DNA of 64,000 nucleotides. Origin: Physcomitrium patens (taxonomy: Eukaryota > Streptophyta > Bryopsida > Funariales > Funariaceae). Position 1 is the first letter of the stretch. Each line of letters opens with the position of its first letter. The position numbers and the translations under genes are program-made. The stretch is taken from positions 11,999,463 through 12,063,462 of the forward strand of contig NC_037260.1 in NCBI RefSeq assembly GCF_000002425.4. Reading direction: 5' to 3'. A model generated the notes under the pieces. That model had not been told where the DNA came from, made no database searches, and saw only the letters and a list, made by a program, of their open reading frames with translations. This document shows positions 33,213 through 45,880 of the stretch, one piece after another.

Positions 33213-34545
33213 TGTCGTGTTGTAACACGAATATACCATGAAAATATAAAGAAAGGGGACTTTTATTAATGTTCAGTTACCTCGAATATTAGGAGCAACG
33301 ACCAACTCCAGTGCAAATATTGAGTGGCCAAGTTCAGTCACCCCATTACAGTTAGTCGGGTCATACTAAAATGCTCCGTTCGATTCCAATAACGGGAATC
33401 AACAGGAAGAGAAAGCACCAATTCACATGACGAGTGAGCTTGATTCGAAGAGCCAATTGGATCCAATTTCAAGAATCCAATTCGGGTCCTCTTACCTAAT
33501 ATGAGACGTACATTGGTCGGGCAACCCAATGCAGTCTAATTACGGGAAAATCCAGGTCTTACTATGGGCCTCAGCAAGTCTGACGCGAAGGACCAATTTG
33601 ACCCAATTACGCGAACATCCAAGTTACTACGGGCATCTTACCCAATATGAGACCTGAATTGGTCGGGCGACTCAATGTAGACCCGAGTACGGGGTTTTGA
33701 TTCTGTTTCAGGCTGTTCTATTCTCTGTGCCATTTCAGGGAACGTTGTTTTCAGTAAATGGATTTTTTAAAGGTAAAAACGGAGGAAAAAGCTTTGATGG
33801 CGAGAGCCAATTTCGGATCTAAGCTCTGACGGCGGGAGCAAATTTTGGATCCAAGACGAAAGATTGAAGAAATTCAGAGGATAAGGTTTAGGGGGGTTTT
33901 TTTTTTTTTCAGATCGAGGTTTTTTGGATTGAGGAGCTAGCTTCAAGCTTTTTTCAAGGTTACTAGTTCGGTTTGATTGGAGATTTTTGAAGATCAGGGA
34001 TTGGAGAGGAGCTTCATGCTTCGGATCGGGGAAGAAAAGACGGAGAATTGGATTTTTCTTCTTCATAGAGTTTTGTGAAGACTGAGGTAATCGTTGCTGA
34101 AGTCAATGTTGTAATGGTGAATCAGGATTTTTTAATGAAGTGGGTTTGATTACTCTTGACTGTTTTGTGAAATCGAGTTACATCTATGATTGAAGGATTA
34201 AAAGGGTGTCTATAGGATTGAGTATGCGGAGTGAATGAAATTTATTGGGTTAATTTAACAAGACAGTCAGTGGATACAAGATCGTAAGTACAAAGCGGTA
34301 TCAGAGATTAGCTTATTGGGTTGTTCGGGATTCTCTGTAACGTCTAGAGACCTACCGACTGGGGCAAAAAGGACTTCGATAAGCAGTCGAAGGGCATCCG
34401 TATAGATTTACGGTGTATTCTTGCAGTCGTTTATATTCCAGCAGTCAAAAACTGATAGACTGCTTGACTATTGGCGAATCTCCATACTACCTTCTACAGC
34501 CAGACGCCCGACGCGTTCTCGAGCAGGAAAGCACGTAATATGACA
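33213..34545 (+). mobile_element. Solo LTR of family D in the D1 3' end (1333 bp)
   Basis: Starts TGTCGTGTTGTAACACGAA and ends AATATGACA. The flanks ACGT (33209-33212) and ATGT (34546-34549) form a 4-bp duplication with one C-to-T change. Joining the flanks restores the pol reading RRHVEMNMEDL, as expected from D2. It belongs to the same LTR subtype as 26546-27876. Confidence 0.92.
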
Positions 34546-34670
34546 ATGTGGAGATGAATATGGAAGACCTTAATGAAGGTATAGAGATTCCGGAGCAAGA
34601 AGATGAAAGTAATTTGGATAATGAAGGTGACAAAGACGAACTGGACAAAGACGTAGAGGATATATTCTAA
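34546..34670 (+). pseudogene. pol: D1 pol C-terminal acidic tail
   Basis: Continues the integrase frame after the solo LTR, with VEMNMEDLNEGIEIPEQEDE then a strongly acidic end (DELDKDVEDIF) and TAA at 34668. D2 has a frameshifted equivalent at 46880-47007. It is not a chromodomain; what the tail does is unknown. Confidence 0.75.
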
Positions 34671-34718
34671 ATCAAACAGCAATTGGATAAATTGGTGCAT
34701 ACCGGAGGATACACAGGT

Positions 34719-34732
34719 TCAGAGGGGATTGA
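34719..34732 (+). other. D1 polypurine tract
   Basis: CAGAGGGGATTGA lies directly before the 3' LTR. D2 has lost this piece together with the first bases of its 3' LTR. Confidence 0.7.
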
Positions 34733-36002
34733 TATTGTGTTGTAACACGAGTATACCGTGAAAATATAAAGAAAGGGGACTTTTATTAATATTTAGTTAC
34801 TTCAAATATTGGAAGCAACGACCAACTCCAGTACAAATACTGAGTGGCCAGGTTTAGTCATCCCGTTACAGTCAGCCGGGGCATACTGAAATGCTCCATT
34901 CGATTCCAATAATGGGAGTCAGCAAGAAGAGAAAGGACCAATTCACACGACAGGTGAGCCTGGTTCGAAGAACCAATTGGATCCAATTTCAAGAATCCAA
35001 TCCGGGTCCTCTTACCCAATATGAGACTTGAATTGGTCGGGCAATCCAATGCAATCTAATTACGAAAATATCCAGGTCTTATTACGGGCCTCAGCCAATT
35101 TGACACGAAGGACCAATTTGATCCAATTACGGGAACATCCGGATCTTAGTACTGGACTCTTAGCCAATATGAGACCTGAATTGGTCGGGCGACTCAATGT
35201 GGTCCTGATTACGGGGTTTCGATTCTGTTTCAGGCTGTCCTGTTCTCTGTGCCGTTTCAGGGAACGTTGTTTTCGGTAAAAGGATCTCTTAAATGTAAAA
35301 ACGGAGGAAAAAGCTTTGACGGCGAGAGCCAATTTTGGATCCAAGCTCTGACGGTAGAAGCCAATTCCTGATCCAAGACAGAAGATTGAAGAAATTCACA
35401 ATTAAGGTTAAGAAATGAGAGGGGAGAGAATAAGTTTTGGATGGGGGTTTTTTGAAGGATCAGAGAGCTAGCTTCATGCTTCAGGCGGGGAAAAAAGACA
35501 GAGAATTGGGTTTTTTTTTCTTCATAGGGTTTTGGGAAGACTGAGGCAATCATTGCTGAAGTCAGTGTTGTAATGGTGAATCGGGATTTTTAATGAAGTG
35601 GATTTGATTACTCTTGACTGTTTTGTGAAATCGAGTTACGTCTGTGATGAAGAATTAAAAGGGTGTCTATAGGATTGAGTATGCAGAGTGAATGAAATTT
35701 ATTGTGTTAATCTAACGAGACAGTCAATGGATACAAGATCGTGAGTATAAAGCGGTATCGAAGATTAGCAGTTTGGATTGTTCGGGGTTCTCTGTAACAT
35801 CTAGAGATCTACTGGCTGGGACAAAAAGGACTTTGACGAGCAGTTGAAGGGCATCCATATAGATTTACGGTGTATTCTTGCAGTTGTTTATATTCCAACA
35901 GTCAAAAACCGATAGACTATTTGAATATTAGCGAATCTTCATACTACGTTCTACAGTCAGACGCTCGGCATGTTCTCGAGCAGGAAAGCACGTAATACGA
36001 CA
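34733..36002 (+). repeat. D1 3' LTR (1270 bp)
   Basis: Starts TATTGTGTTGTAACACGAG (TGTCG decayed to TATTG) and ends AATACGACA. It is closest to the 5' LTR at 8342-9644, sharing the GCGGGGAAAAAAGACAGAG block. It is followed by ATGT, the decayed ACGT duplication, and B0 protease sequence. Confidence 0.9.
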
Positions 36003-36006
36003 ATGT

Positions 36007-36690
36007 GATTAACATCCCATCTATTCATCCAATATGCAATCATATGATCAAAATTGTCAATAACATCTGGAAGAACTAAGTACTCTCCTGGTCCCCTGCA
36101 TTGGTAGTTTATTCTAGTGTGCTCGACAACTTGCCTTATATGAGCATAAATTGAGTCATGTGCACCAATTTCTTCTTATGTAGACTCATCTTCATAATCC
36201 GACATGAATTTTGAATTGGCAACTCGAGTTTCTCCATGACATTGGACAAAGTACATTTGAAGCACAATTTTATCATTACCTTTTCCAATTATCAATGTAC
36301 CATGGCCTCAATTATTTTGAGCTTTAGCTTAATATAACCATGGTCGCTCCAATAAAATTGGATATGACAATATAGAGCTTCACAATCGAAAAATAATATA
36401 ATCAATTTTGTAGGTAATCTCCGTAATTATTGTATCAATACTTCGTAAAATACTCATAGGTTTAACTTAACTAGAGTCGGCCATTCTCAAAACTATTGTA
36501 GTAGGCAATAGATGATCCAAACCCAACTCCTCCATTGTAGGAGTATTCATAAGATTTACACTAGATCCTATGTCTACTTACACTCTCGATAATAATATTC
36601 CATCAATTGAGACATCAATCTTTGGTGCACTCGAATCGGGATTCAAACTTATTTCTCAAACTTCTTTATTTCGAGATCTACGATGAATTA
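36007..36690 (-). pseudogene. pol: B0 protease and RT linker
   Basis: On the minus strand, near 36650-36230, the frame reads PKIDVSIDGILL, VDIGSSVNLMNTPTMEELGL (active-site Asp-Ile-Gly), ILSYPILLERPWLY and IGKGNDKIVLQMYFV. All of these align with the B1 protease. The linker to RT continues to 36007 (AYWMNRWDVNH), where D1 is inserted. Several TGG/CAA-to-stop changes are present. Non-functional. Confidence 0.82.
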
Positions 36691-38900
36691 ATGAGGGATT
36701 CATGATAGTTTGGTACTCAAGTGCTACTGCTAATAGTTGCTTCATAGAGATCGTGGGCTGTATGGTACCCAAATTTTTTAGAATATCATATGATTCTGTA
36801 TTAGTGGTAATTTCCAATGTCCATTTTTTCTTTCCAGTCTTAGATACTGACGCAGATAAATTGGTTTTTTCTATATTAAAAATTGGTATAGCTATTGGAA
36901 CTGAATTTGACGGAGCCTATAAAATCGATTCTTTCAACGGATAAGATTGTTGTCTCAATTGGGCTAATATTGATTCTTTAGAATTCATGCCTTTTAGAGG
37001 ATCTTTCAACGGAAAGGACATTATTTGAAACTGTGTAAAGAACAAAATAGCTCGACATAGAACTGAAGCCTCTGTAATCGATACCTCATTAAGGTGCACA
37101 ATCGATTCATGTCTTATACTGAGTAAGGAATCCATGACAGGACCTAGATTGGATATCCCTGTAATTAGGTCCAATTGGCTCTTTGCTTTAGGATCACCCA
37201 AATGTTGAATTGGTCCTTTCTCTTTTTGTTGACTTCTTGTATAGACAGCTTGGACTACTTCTACCCAATGAACTGGTGAATCTTAAGGACCTTGATTTAT
37301 CTCTTTCATTGTTCCTTGGCTTTGGATCTGTTGGTCTCGATTATTGAAATTGAACGGAGCATTATATTGCTGATAAGTATATCCCGACTGCTTGCAATTT
37401 ACACATACTGATACATAATCGTCACTGGCTCTGGAATTGGAATATTCACTGGTATAATAATCAATCTCTCTACAATGGAAACAATGAAGTGGTCTTCTTA
37501 TACCTCCATCTGGCATATTGGATGTCTCTACTGGTATATACTTACTAGGCTTGTTCCATGTAAGGTTAGAAAATGATCCTGGTTATGCCATTGGTACGGA
37601 GGATACTTAGTTCGATGACACTGGTGGAGTATATTGCTGATACCTCTGCTCCTCCTTCCCGTAGTTCTGGGGGTTTGATGCAGATCCTTGATTGGAACTT
37701 TGAAAGTTATGGAATGTTCAATTTTGTTGATTAGGTCAATTTCCATTCCATCCATATGAATTTTTAGTTTGAACTTGATTGACTTCCTACTGAGTCGGTG
37801 GAATCATAGTTTGATTACTGAATTATTGTTGCCTTTGTAAATACCAACAGTTTTGGATAGGGTGCTTTCCTCCACAAAATGTACATTGAATACCCGTTTG
37901 TCTGGGTGATGGACATTCCGTATCAAAATGACCTTATCCCTTACAATTATTATACTATACATTAGGTCTCATATTACAAGGCTTATGTCGTTTCTCCTTA
38001 TCTTTAGCCAAATTCACAGCCAATTCTTTCATCTTCTTTGTTAGATTTAATAATAAGCTTCATTTGGATCTTTAATAGTCGCATTTGTAAACAACTCTGA
38101 TTGTTGATAGGTTAGCAATATAAAATAAGATATCATTATTATTGGTGCTATTGCTTGGAGTAGTGTAGCATTAATTGATTGTTGTAACATAACATTCTTT
38201 ACATTGGAGGCAGCCATTTGTGGAAAATTATCCATCGACACATTTCTTGGTTGTATTTGTTGGCTTTCTGAACTTGGAATCATCGCGGCCTCCGTTATCA
38301 ATAATTGGTCATAATGACATTCTTTCCACACCTTTGTTCGTGCCAATGATGCCTCTATCGTAGCTAGTCGAGCCTCTTTTACAAATATTTTCAATTCTGG
38401 TAGATGCAAACCATTGATTAATATCAACAATATAAACGCATCTGGCATTTGATTATTTGACTATTTACGAAGTATGTCCGCGATCCGGCCATAATAAGAC
38501 TCTATGAATTCTTCCGCAAACATCCTACTATTCATAAAACTTTCTTGAAGCTAATCTTCAAATCCAATTGGTCTAAAATGGGTTAGGAATGCGTTCCTTA
38601 AGGCCTTCCAATCGGAAAATCTACCCACTGGTTACTGAATATATCATTCAAAAGTTGTATCTTTTAAAGTTGTTGGCAGCCATCTCAACCAAATGTCTTC
38701 AGTTCTACCATTATTAGCCATGTAGGCTGTCAAAAATTGAAATATATGGTGATCGGGATCAAAACCCGACCAACCACTAAAAGTAGGTAATGGTGCTTTA
38801 CTTTTAATTCGGTCTCCTACTACTCCTATTTATACTGCAATTGGTACTTCTGGCACTTCTGCGGCCATTGGTGTTATTACTGGTCTCCTTACTATTTGAA
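36691..38900 (-). pseudogene. gag: B0 gag
   Basis: A decayed gag parallel to B1: capsid part PLPTFSGWSGFDPDHHIFQF-like near 38800, IWLRWLPTTLKDTTFEWY near 38690, FILLILINGLHLPELKIFVK at 38440. The knuckles have lost metal ligands through G-to-A changes (CFHCREIDYYTSEY; CVNCKQSGYTYQQY). The spacer (36917-37201) has SLLSIRHESIVHLNEVSITE. Stops are frequent. The gag start is near the minus-strand MAAEVPEVPIAV at about 38870. Confidence 0.8.
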
Positions 38901-39198
38901 TCTGAATTTTTTTTCCTTTGATTTTTCTTAAACTTGCAGTTCTTTTTTGTTGTTCCCGTAGGCTATTTCTTATGGGTAATCACTTTTATCTTTCTTTTGC
39001 TTGTTGATTAATTCTTTGATAATCTTCTTTTTTGTGATTATCACTCATAATCTTTCATTCTTCTTTACAAAATCAATACTGCCTTGAATTATAACTCATA
39101 TATTTGTAATCCTAAAACTAGTTCTTCTCACGTTCTCATTCAACATATAATTCCATCTCACATACAATCAATTTCTAATATTTCATATTATTATCATT
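38901..39198 (-). other. B0 leader
   Basis: About 300 nt of AT-rich leader between gag and the primer site. No ORF or repeat recognised. Confidence 0.5.
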
Positions 39199-39216
39199 TC
39201 TTTGGCAGCGATGCCA
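39199..39216 (-). other. B0 primer-binding site (decayed tRNA-Asp type)
   Basis: The minus strand reads TGGCATCGCTGCCAAAGA, 3 nt inside the LTR. Differences from the B1 and consensus sites are almost all C-to-T or G-to-A. Confidence 0.6.
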
Positions 39217-39219
39217 AAA

Positions 39220-39649
39220 TGTTGTTCTTGTTGCGTTCAAGCTTCGATATACCAAAGCAATTGAACTAATAGAGATGGGTTTGAATACGGGGAAAGACGG
39301 GTTATATGAATTGGGCATGTTAGTGTCACAATTGACTGTACTTTGACTATCTAAAATCAATTATCAAACTACAAAACACCAAGGCTTACTACTTCCATCA
39401 TGATTCAACACATAATCTATTCTACGACTATCAATTCAATAATACTTATCTCAATCATAATTCTTCATAAGCAAATAATAAAAGCAAAGAAAACAAAGAG
39501 GTAGCACCAAGCTTACCCCGGCTTACGACTCTCACAGTCTGGCTCTTGGCTTCCGGCTCTCACAGTCTGGCTCTTGGCTTATGACTCTCACAATCTAGTT
39601 CTCGGCTTACGACTATCACAATCTAGCTCTTGGCTTACGACTCTCACAG
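39220..39649 (-). repeat. B0 5' LTR, part 1 (continues 54364-54585)
   Basis: Starts TGTTGTTCTTG, the partner of 2939-3585. It is cut by C1 inside the fifth 28-bp tandem unit. The flanks of C1 are CACAG (39645-39649) and CATAG (54364-54368). Confidence 0.92.
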
Positions 39650-39887
39650 TGTCAAGGACAAGAACTCGATGAAAAAATAATTCAGACAAGTGAGCCTTCA
39701 TTCAAAGAAAAATAACAAAGTATAAATAAATAAGTATGTATATTGAAATAGAAACTAGAATGGCTATTGCCAAAAGATAAGAAAACTAGAGACCCTTGAA
39801 ACTAGACTTGAAGCAAGAAAGGAGTTGACAAGAGTGAAGAAGGCTTCACTCTTGTCTCTATATATACTATCTAACTAGGGGCTACGT
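39650..39887 (-). repeat. C1 3' LTR, part 1 (continues 48225-48547)
   Basis: Starts TGTCAAGGACAAGAACTCG on the plus strand and contains TATATATA near 39870. D2 interrupts it at ACGT (39884-39887). The two parts total 561 bp, equal to the C1 5' LTR at 53803-54363. Confidence 0.95.
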
Positions 39888-41091
39888 TGTCGTGTTGTAA
39901 CACAAGTATACCGTGAAAATATAAAGAAAAGGGACTTTTATTAATATTTAGTTACCTCGAATATTGGGAGCAACGACCAATTCCAGTGCAAATACTGGGA
40001 GGCCAAGGTTAGTCACCCCGTTACAATCAGCCGGGGCATATTGAAATGCTCCGTTCGATTCCAATAACGGGAGTCAACAAAAAAAGGAAAGGACCAATTC
40101 AACGACGGGTGACCCTAGTTTGAAGAGCCAATTGGATCCAATTTCAAGACATTCAATCCAGGTCTTACTACGGGCCTCTCAGCCAATCTGACACGAAGGA
40201 CCAATTTGACCCGGTTACGGGAACATCCACGTCTTACTACGGCCCTCTTAGCCAATATGAGACCTGAATTGGTCGGGCGACTCAATGTGGTCCCGATTAT
40301 GGGGTTTCGATTATGTTTCGGGCTGTCCTGTTCTCTGTGCCGTTTCAGGGAACATTGTCTTTGGTAAAAAGATCTCTTAAAGGTAAAAATGGAGGAGAAA
40401 GCTCTGATGGCGAGAGCCAATTTTGGATCCAAGCTCTGACGACGGGAGCCAATTTTGGATCCAAGACGGAAGATTGAAGAAATTCACAATTAAGGTTAAG
40501 AAATGGGAGGGGGAGAAAATAAATTTTTGGAGTTTTTTAGAAGAATCAGAGAGCGAGCTTCATGCTTCAGGAGGGAAAAAAAGACAAAGAATTGGATTTT
40601 TTTTTTCATAGGGTTTTGGAAAGACTAAGGCAATCGTTGCTGAATAGTCAAAGTGTTGTAATGATGAATCGGGATTTTTAATGAAGTGGGTTTGATTGCT
40701 CTTGACTATTTTGTGAAATCGATTTACGTCTGTGATTGAAGAATTAAAAGGGTGTCTATAGGATTGAGTATGCAGAGTGAATGAAATTTGTTGGGTTAAT
40801 CTAACGAGACAGTTAGTCGATACAAGATCGTGAGTATAAAGCGGTATCGAAGATTAATAGTTTGGGTTGTTTGGGGTTCTCTGTAACATCTAGAGACCTA
40901 CCGGGTAGGATAAAAAGGACTTCGGCGAGCAGTCGAAGGGCATCCGTATAGATTTACGATGTATTCTTGTAGTTGTTTATATTCCAACAGTCAAAAACCA
41001 ATAGACTGTTTGAATATTAGTGAATCTCCATACTACCTTCTACAGCCAGATGCCCGACGCGTTCTCGAGCAGGAAAGCACATAATACGACA
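39888..41091 (+). repeat. D2 5' LTR (1204 bp)
   Basis: Starts TGTCGTGTTGTAACACAAG and ends AATACGACA. A perfect 4-bp duplication ACGT flanks D2 (39884-39887, 48221-48224). Its first part matches the D2 3' LTR, while the last 370 bp or so match the D1 5' LTR almost base for base, so it is a mosaic. Confidence 0.93.
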
Positions 41092-41095
41092 AAAG

Positions 41096-41112
41096 TGGTG
41101 AACCCGACGTGA
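41096..41112 (+). other. D2 primer-binding site
   Basis: TGGTGAACCCGACGTGA, identical to D1, 4 nt after the LTR. Confidence 0.7.
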
Positions 41113-41161
41113 AAGCTTGAGGTGGAAGGTATTGGATTTCGTTTGGTTTTATTTTTATCTT

Positions 41162-42862
41162 ATGGAAAACGTAAATAAAAATTTTGAAGGATCTTTGGGA
41201 GGAGTTTCTGGTGGGGATTCTTCTAAAGGACAAGGTATGCACATGGATCCATCTATTGCTAGTATGTTTCAAGCCTTCTCATTATCAATGCAGCAACAAC
41301 AAAGCAATGATCGAAAGGAAGCTTTGGCAACCAAAGCATTGCAAGCAGTGGTCAATAAAATTGATCAATTTGATGGCAGAAATATTTCAAGGTATTTAAG
41401 ATGTTGTGTTCGTGAAATGGAATTAAATTGGGTTTCTGAGAAGAAAATGGTTGAATTATTTGGACTTGCCACGATACCGGAGAAAAGAGACCATATTACA
41501 TCGATTACGGATCGTTATGGGAATTCATGGGAGGTTTTTTCACATGCATTGAAAGACAAATATTTCTTGGAAGATGCTGATCACGTTACTAAGAAGCTGT
41601 TTCTGGAATGGATTGAACGGCCTAATAAGAATTTACAAGCAACGAAGCTACTAAGGGAATTTGAGAGGCAGTACTCTCAATTGTCAAAGGTAGAAAAATT
41701 GACATTGGAGCTGAACAAAGTTGATCTATTTCTTCAAGCTCCTGATGGAGAATTGCAAGGGAAATTAGAACTCCTTCTTGAAGACAAAGAAGAAGATGAA
41801 GGATTGACAACAAAGTGGAAGAACGTTGAAGATGCGGTGGGGTTGCTTACAAAAAGAGAAAAGAGGAAAGATAGGAGCAATATTCCAAAAACAGTACAAG
41901 CATCCAAAGCTCCAGTACGTACAACACCACCAACAATGCCTACAGTTCAACCTTCGACATCCTTATCAAAGAAAGCAGATATGGAGATGGAAGAAATTAT
42001 ATAAGGAATGCGAGATCTTCAAATCAAATTAGCAAGACTTAAAGAGAATACTTCTACAAACAATTCGAAGAGTGTTTCAAAACAAGGATATGTACAAAGA
42101 TGCATTTGGTGTGATGACGCTTCACACACTAGAAAAGATTGCAATGAATTTAATAATATGATATAGCAAGGAATTATTTGCTGAAAAGATGGAAAGATAG
42201 CATTAAAAGATAGGGAGGATCTTCTTCAAACCAATTTTGGCAAGGGAGGAATGAGAGCATTGGTTCAAGATTACTTAAAAGAGCATGAAATAGCAGCACG
42301 AGAAAGTGCAAGTTATGGTGCTAGAATAGATGATGACTTTGGTGGAAGAACGAAAACTAGTGAGTTTTGGACTTCTGCCGTTTCTACAATGCAAGAGGGG
42401 AAATTACCTCGAGAAGCGTTATTGAGGACTACAGCTACAATATGAGGTGCAACAGGTTGGGAGGATCCTGTTGAGTCTCTTTTAGTTGATGCATATATTG
42501 CTAAGAGCAAATATAAAGCTTTGATGGAAGAAAAGAGACTAGGAAATTTTGATGATACGAGAGAAGGAAATTCTTCTAAGAGGCAAACTCGAGGAGATAA
42601 GGCTCGGGAGGCAGCTTCACAAGAATTGCCTGTAAAAGATACCTCAGCATCATTGGGAGAAAAAACAAAGGAGACAAAAGATAAGGGCAAATCAATTGCT
42701 TATAAGCTACTTTCTGACATTGAAGCGGCAACAAATTTAAAAGGGGTATTGGAAGAACGTATATTAAACGCTAAGGTGGAATTCACATTGAAAGAAGTCT
42801 TGGAAATTACAAAGAAGGAGTTTCATGATGTTATCATTGACAACATTAAGCCAAAGAGGTAA
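41162..42862 (+). pseudogene. gag: D2 gag
   Basis: ATG at 41162 (MENVNKNFEGSLGG). It is near-identical to D1 gag and carries the same four internal stops (TAA at 42002, then TAG, TGA, and TGA near 42443). It also has the same zinc knuckle (CIWCDDASHTRKDC). Only a handful of substitutions separate the two copies over 1.7 kb, for example DDFGG for DDLGG. The shared stops show that both sequences descend from, or were homogenised with, an already damaged gag. Confidence 0.85.
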
Positions 42863-42865
42863 TTA

Positions 42866-43534
42866 ATGGGCGAAACTGGAATGAGTCATGCTATTGATAC
42901 AAGAATATATAAAGATGAAGAAGAGGTTGATATTGGTTACAAGCAACCAACAAATGAAAAGAATGGGTATAATCAACGAGTACATTTTGAAGATTATAGT
43001 GATAAGGAAATGGAAACCTTGAGCCATTATACTCGAAAGCATTGGGCAAGGGCAACTATTGAGGTATTGGTGAAAGTAGGAGATATAGATGAATCAATTG
43101 TTGCTTTAGTCGACCATGGTTCTGAAATAAATCTCATGTCTAAAGATCTTTATAAGAAGCAAAAATGGCCAATTGATATGGAACATGGATGGGCAATACG
43201 AGCAGCTAATAGCACATGGGGCGAATTATATGGAGCTTGTCCAGATGTCAAAATTTGGATTGGGAATGTTGCGACGGAGCAACGTTTCTTTGTTCAAGAT
43301 ACAACGTCTTATCCGTTGATTTTAGGACAACCTTATATTACGACAACACGGATGGAAACAAAAGTACTTGACGATGGTTCTGCTTATGCAAGGGTACGTA
43401 GCGAGGATGAGAGGAAAGCTATACAATTTCTAATAGTACCTCCTAATCATGAACAGAATCGAGATAGGTTGAGGGAGAAACCATTGCCAAAGATTGTTGA
43501 AGGATTTAAGGATTTTGGGGAAGTACCATTGTAA
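42866..43534 (+). pseudogene. pol: D2 protease region
   Basis: A 222-codon frame with VALVDHGSEINLMSKDLY and YPLILGQPYI, as in D1. Differences from D1 are few (NGSAY/DGSAY, RKAVQ/RKAIQ, DFREV/DFGEV). The Asp-His-Gly triplet is the same in both copies, which favours its being the ancestral state of this lineage but does not prove it. Confidence 0.75.
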
Positions 43535-43569
43535 AGCGAGATTATGGAGGTACAAAAGAGGAGGTACTT

Positions 43570-44981
43570 TCGCGAGATGAAGGTGCCTTTGATGCGAGTT
43601 TTATTGATATATTGGAGAATGGAAATATTATGTATAAAAAAGTTGATGATTTTAAAAGAAAAGAAAGAAAAAGATTATATAATATTGAAAGAGAATTATG
43701 CAAGTTAGATACATTGCAAGATAATGAGAGGATTTTAGGTGTTTATGAAGAAAATGGACTGGAAGATTCATTGGAATTGATTACATCTATTGGGTTAGGG
43801 GATAATGATAAGATTGTTGAGATTCATTCAAGAGAGGTTTATACCATACTTGAATCTTTTCAAGCACCAGAAGTCACTATAGAGACAAGATATAAAATGG
43901 CAGATAAGAAGGTAAAGCCTGTTGCTGGACCATTACCAAAAGATTCTAAAGAACAAATGGAAGAAGCATCAAAAGAAGCAAGTTTAAGAGATCCAATGAG
44001 TATTGGACATCAGTTTACTAAAGAAACTTTTGAAGAATTGAAGATTGGTATTTTGGTTCTTTATTGCTGGAGGAAATTACTTGCTTCAAAAAGATGTTGG
44101 CTAAACAAGGTAGATCGTTTGCCTTTGAATCTCATGAAATTGGGTGTGTGGATCCGAATATTATAACACCTATGGTTATCTTCACTGTACCGCATGTACC
44201 TTGGAATCTAAGACCGATTCCAATACTGAGGGTACATTTACCTAAATTGGTGGAACTATTAAAAGAAAAGATAAAGATGAAAATATTGAAACCTTCATTT
44301 GCACCGTATTCTAGTCGATGGTTTACAGTACCTAAGAAGAATGGGTCACTACGGTTTATTCAAGATATGCAACCGATGAATGCAGTAACTGTCAGAAATG
44401 CAGGAATTGGACCTATTGTGGATGAATTTGCTGAGGCGTTTGCTGGAAGGGCGATCTATTCAATGGATGACTTGTATTCAGGTTATGATCAATTTCAACT
44501 TACCGAAGGAAGTAGAGATATGACAACAATGAGGACACCACTTGGATTGGTTAGAATGTGCACTCTTCCTCAAGGCGCGACCAACTCAGTTGTGCATATG
44601 ATGAATGGGATGAATAAGGTATTGAGAGATTTTATTCCAGAAAAGACTATGCCTTTTCTGGATGATGTTCCTATAAAAGGGTGCAGAGAAGGAGACAAGG
44701 ATGAAACTTTAGATACGAGGGAGTGTCGCAAATATGTTGTTAATCATATACAAGATTGTGAAAAGATTTTAACTCGGCTTGGAGAAGTTCATCTTACATT
44801 ATCGGGTATGAAGTCCGTATTTGGAGTACGAGAGGTTGTGATTGTTGGACATTTATGTGGATCTTATGGAAGAAAATCAGATCTGATTAAAGTTGATGCA
44901 ATTGGAAGGATGAAAGAGGATTGTGATTCTTTAACAGAGGTTTGCAGGTTTTTAGGTGCATGTGTATTTTATCGAATCTAG
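43570..44981 (+). pseudogene. pol: D2 linker and reverse transcriptase
   Basis: The linker is open for 184 codons (43612-44166: MENGNIMYKKVDDFKRKERK, then the ITSIGLGDNDKIVEIHSREV block). RT (44064-44981) is in another frame, so the gag-side frame and RT overlap by about 100 nt around a frameshift that D1 shares. RT motifs are SLRFIQDMQPMN, SMDDLYSGYDQFQL, LPQGATNSVV and TMPFLDDVPIKG. D1 has stops in the linker that D2 lacks (CAA, CAG retained here), so D2 is the better reference for the family. Confidence 0.85.
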
Positions 44982-45880
44982 ATCCCTCATTATGCTCACA
45001 TAGCGGATCCATTATATGAATTGTTACGCAAGGGTTACCAATTTAAATGGAAAGAAAGGCATATTCAGGCAATGCAAAGATTGAAGAAATTATTGATGTC
45101 ACCTCCAATATTGAGGAAGGTTGATTATAAGTGCAATAGACCAGTGATTCTTACTGTGGACGCTAGTCTAATTACCATTGGATGGACTGTGGATCAAGAT
45201 GACTCTAGTGGGAATAGATTTGCAGTTCGATTTGGGGCTAAAGTTTTAAGTATTCGTCAGCGTGCATATTCGCAAGTCAAAAGAGAACTTTGGGGAGTTG
45301 TTTCGGCTATAAAAGCTGAAAAGGACTATTTGATTGGGGCAGTAGTAGTAATTTAAACAGATTGCTTGCCATTGCTTGGAATGATTATTAACTGTTCAAT
45401 GCTAGATATTGCAATGTTGAGATGGATTGCTTATATTAAGTTACTAAATCTAGAATTTAAGCATGTTACTGGGAAGAAAAATTTAGTAGCAGACATGCTA
45501 TCTTGAGCAAGATACGAGAGGGAGGACAAAATGGTTGATGACATTGATGACGTCGGATTGAAATTCTATTCAATATCAAATCTCAACAGAGAAGACAAGC
45601 TATTTCTTGAAGAATCTTATGAAGGACAATTATTGGATATTAGTCATTACTTGAATACCTTGACTAAGCAGGAGAATTGGTCTACAGAAAAATTCAAACA
45701 AATAAGAAAAAAAGCATATGGATTTTTGCTTCGAGATGGATTCTTATAGAATTGACCGAAGAAATGAATTGGGATGCCACAACGAGTGATAGGTAAACGG
45801 AAGAAAAACTAAAATTATTAAAAGAGTTTCATGATAGTTTATGGGCAGGGCATAGAGGAATCTGGGCTACTTTTGCTAAA
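44982..45880 (+). pseudogene. pol: D2 RNase H and linker
   Basis: Connection FKWKERHIQAMQRLKKLLMS, then VILTVDASLITIGWTVDQDD and YSQVKRELWGVVSAIKAEKD. A TAA follows at 45354 where D1 has the Glu of IEID. HVTGKKNLVADMLS ends the domain. The linker 45531-45749 (VDDIDDVGLKFYSISNLNRE) is the same as D1. This uninterrupted copy shows what B1 split in D1. Confidence 0.85.
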
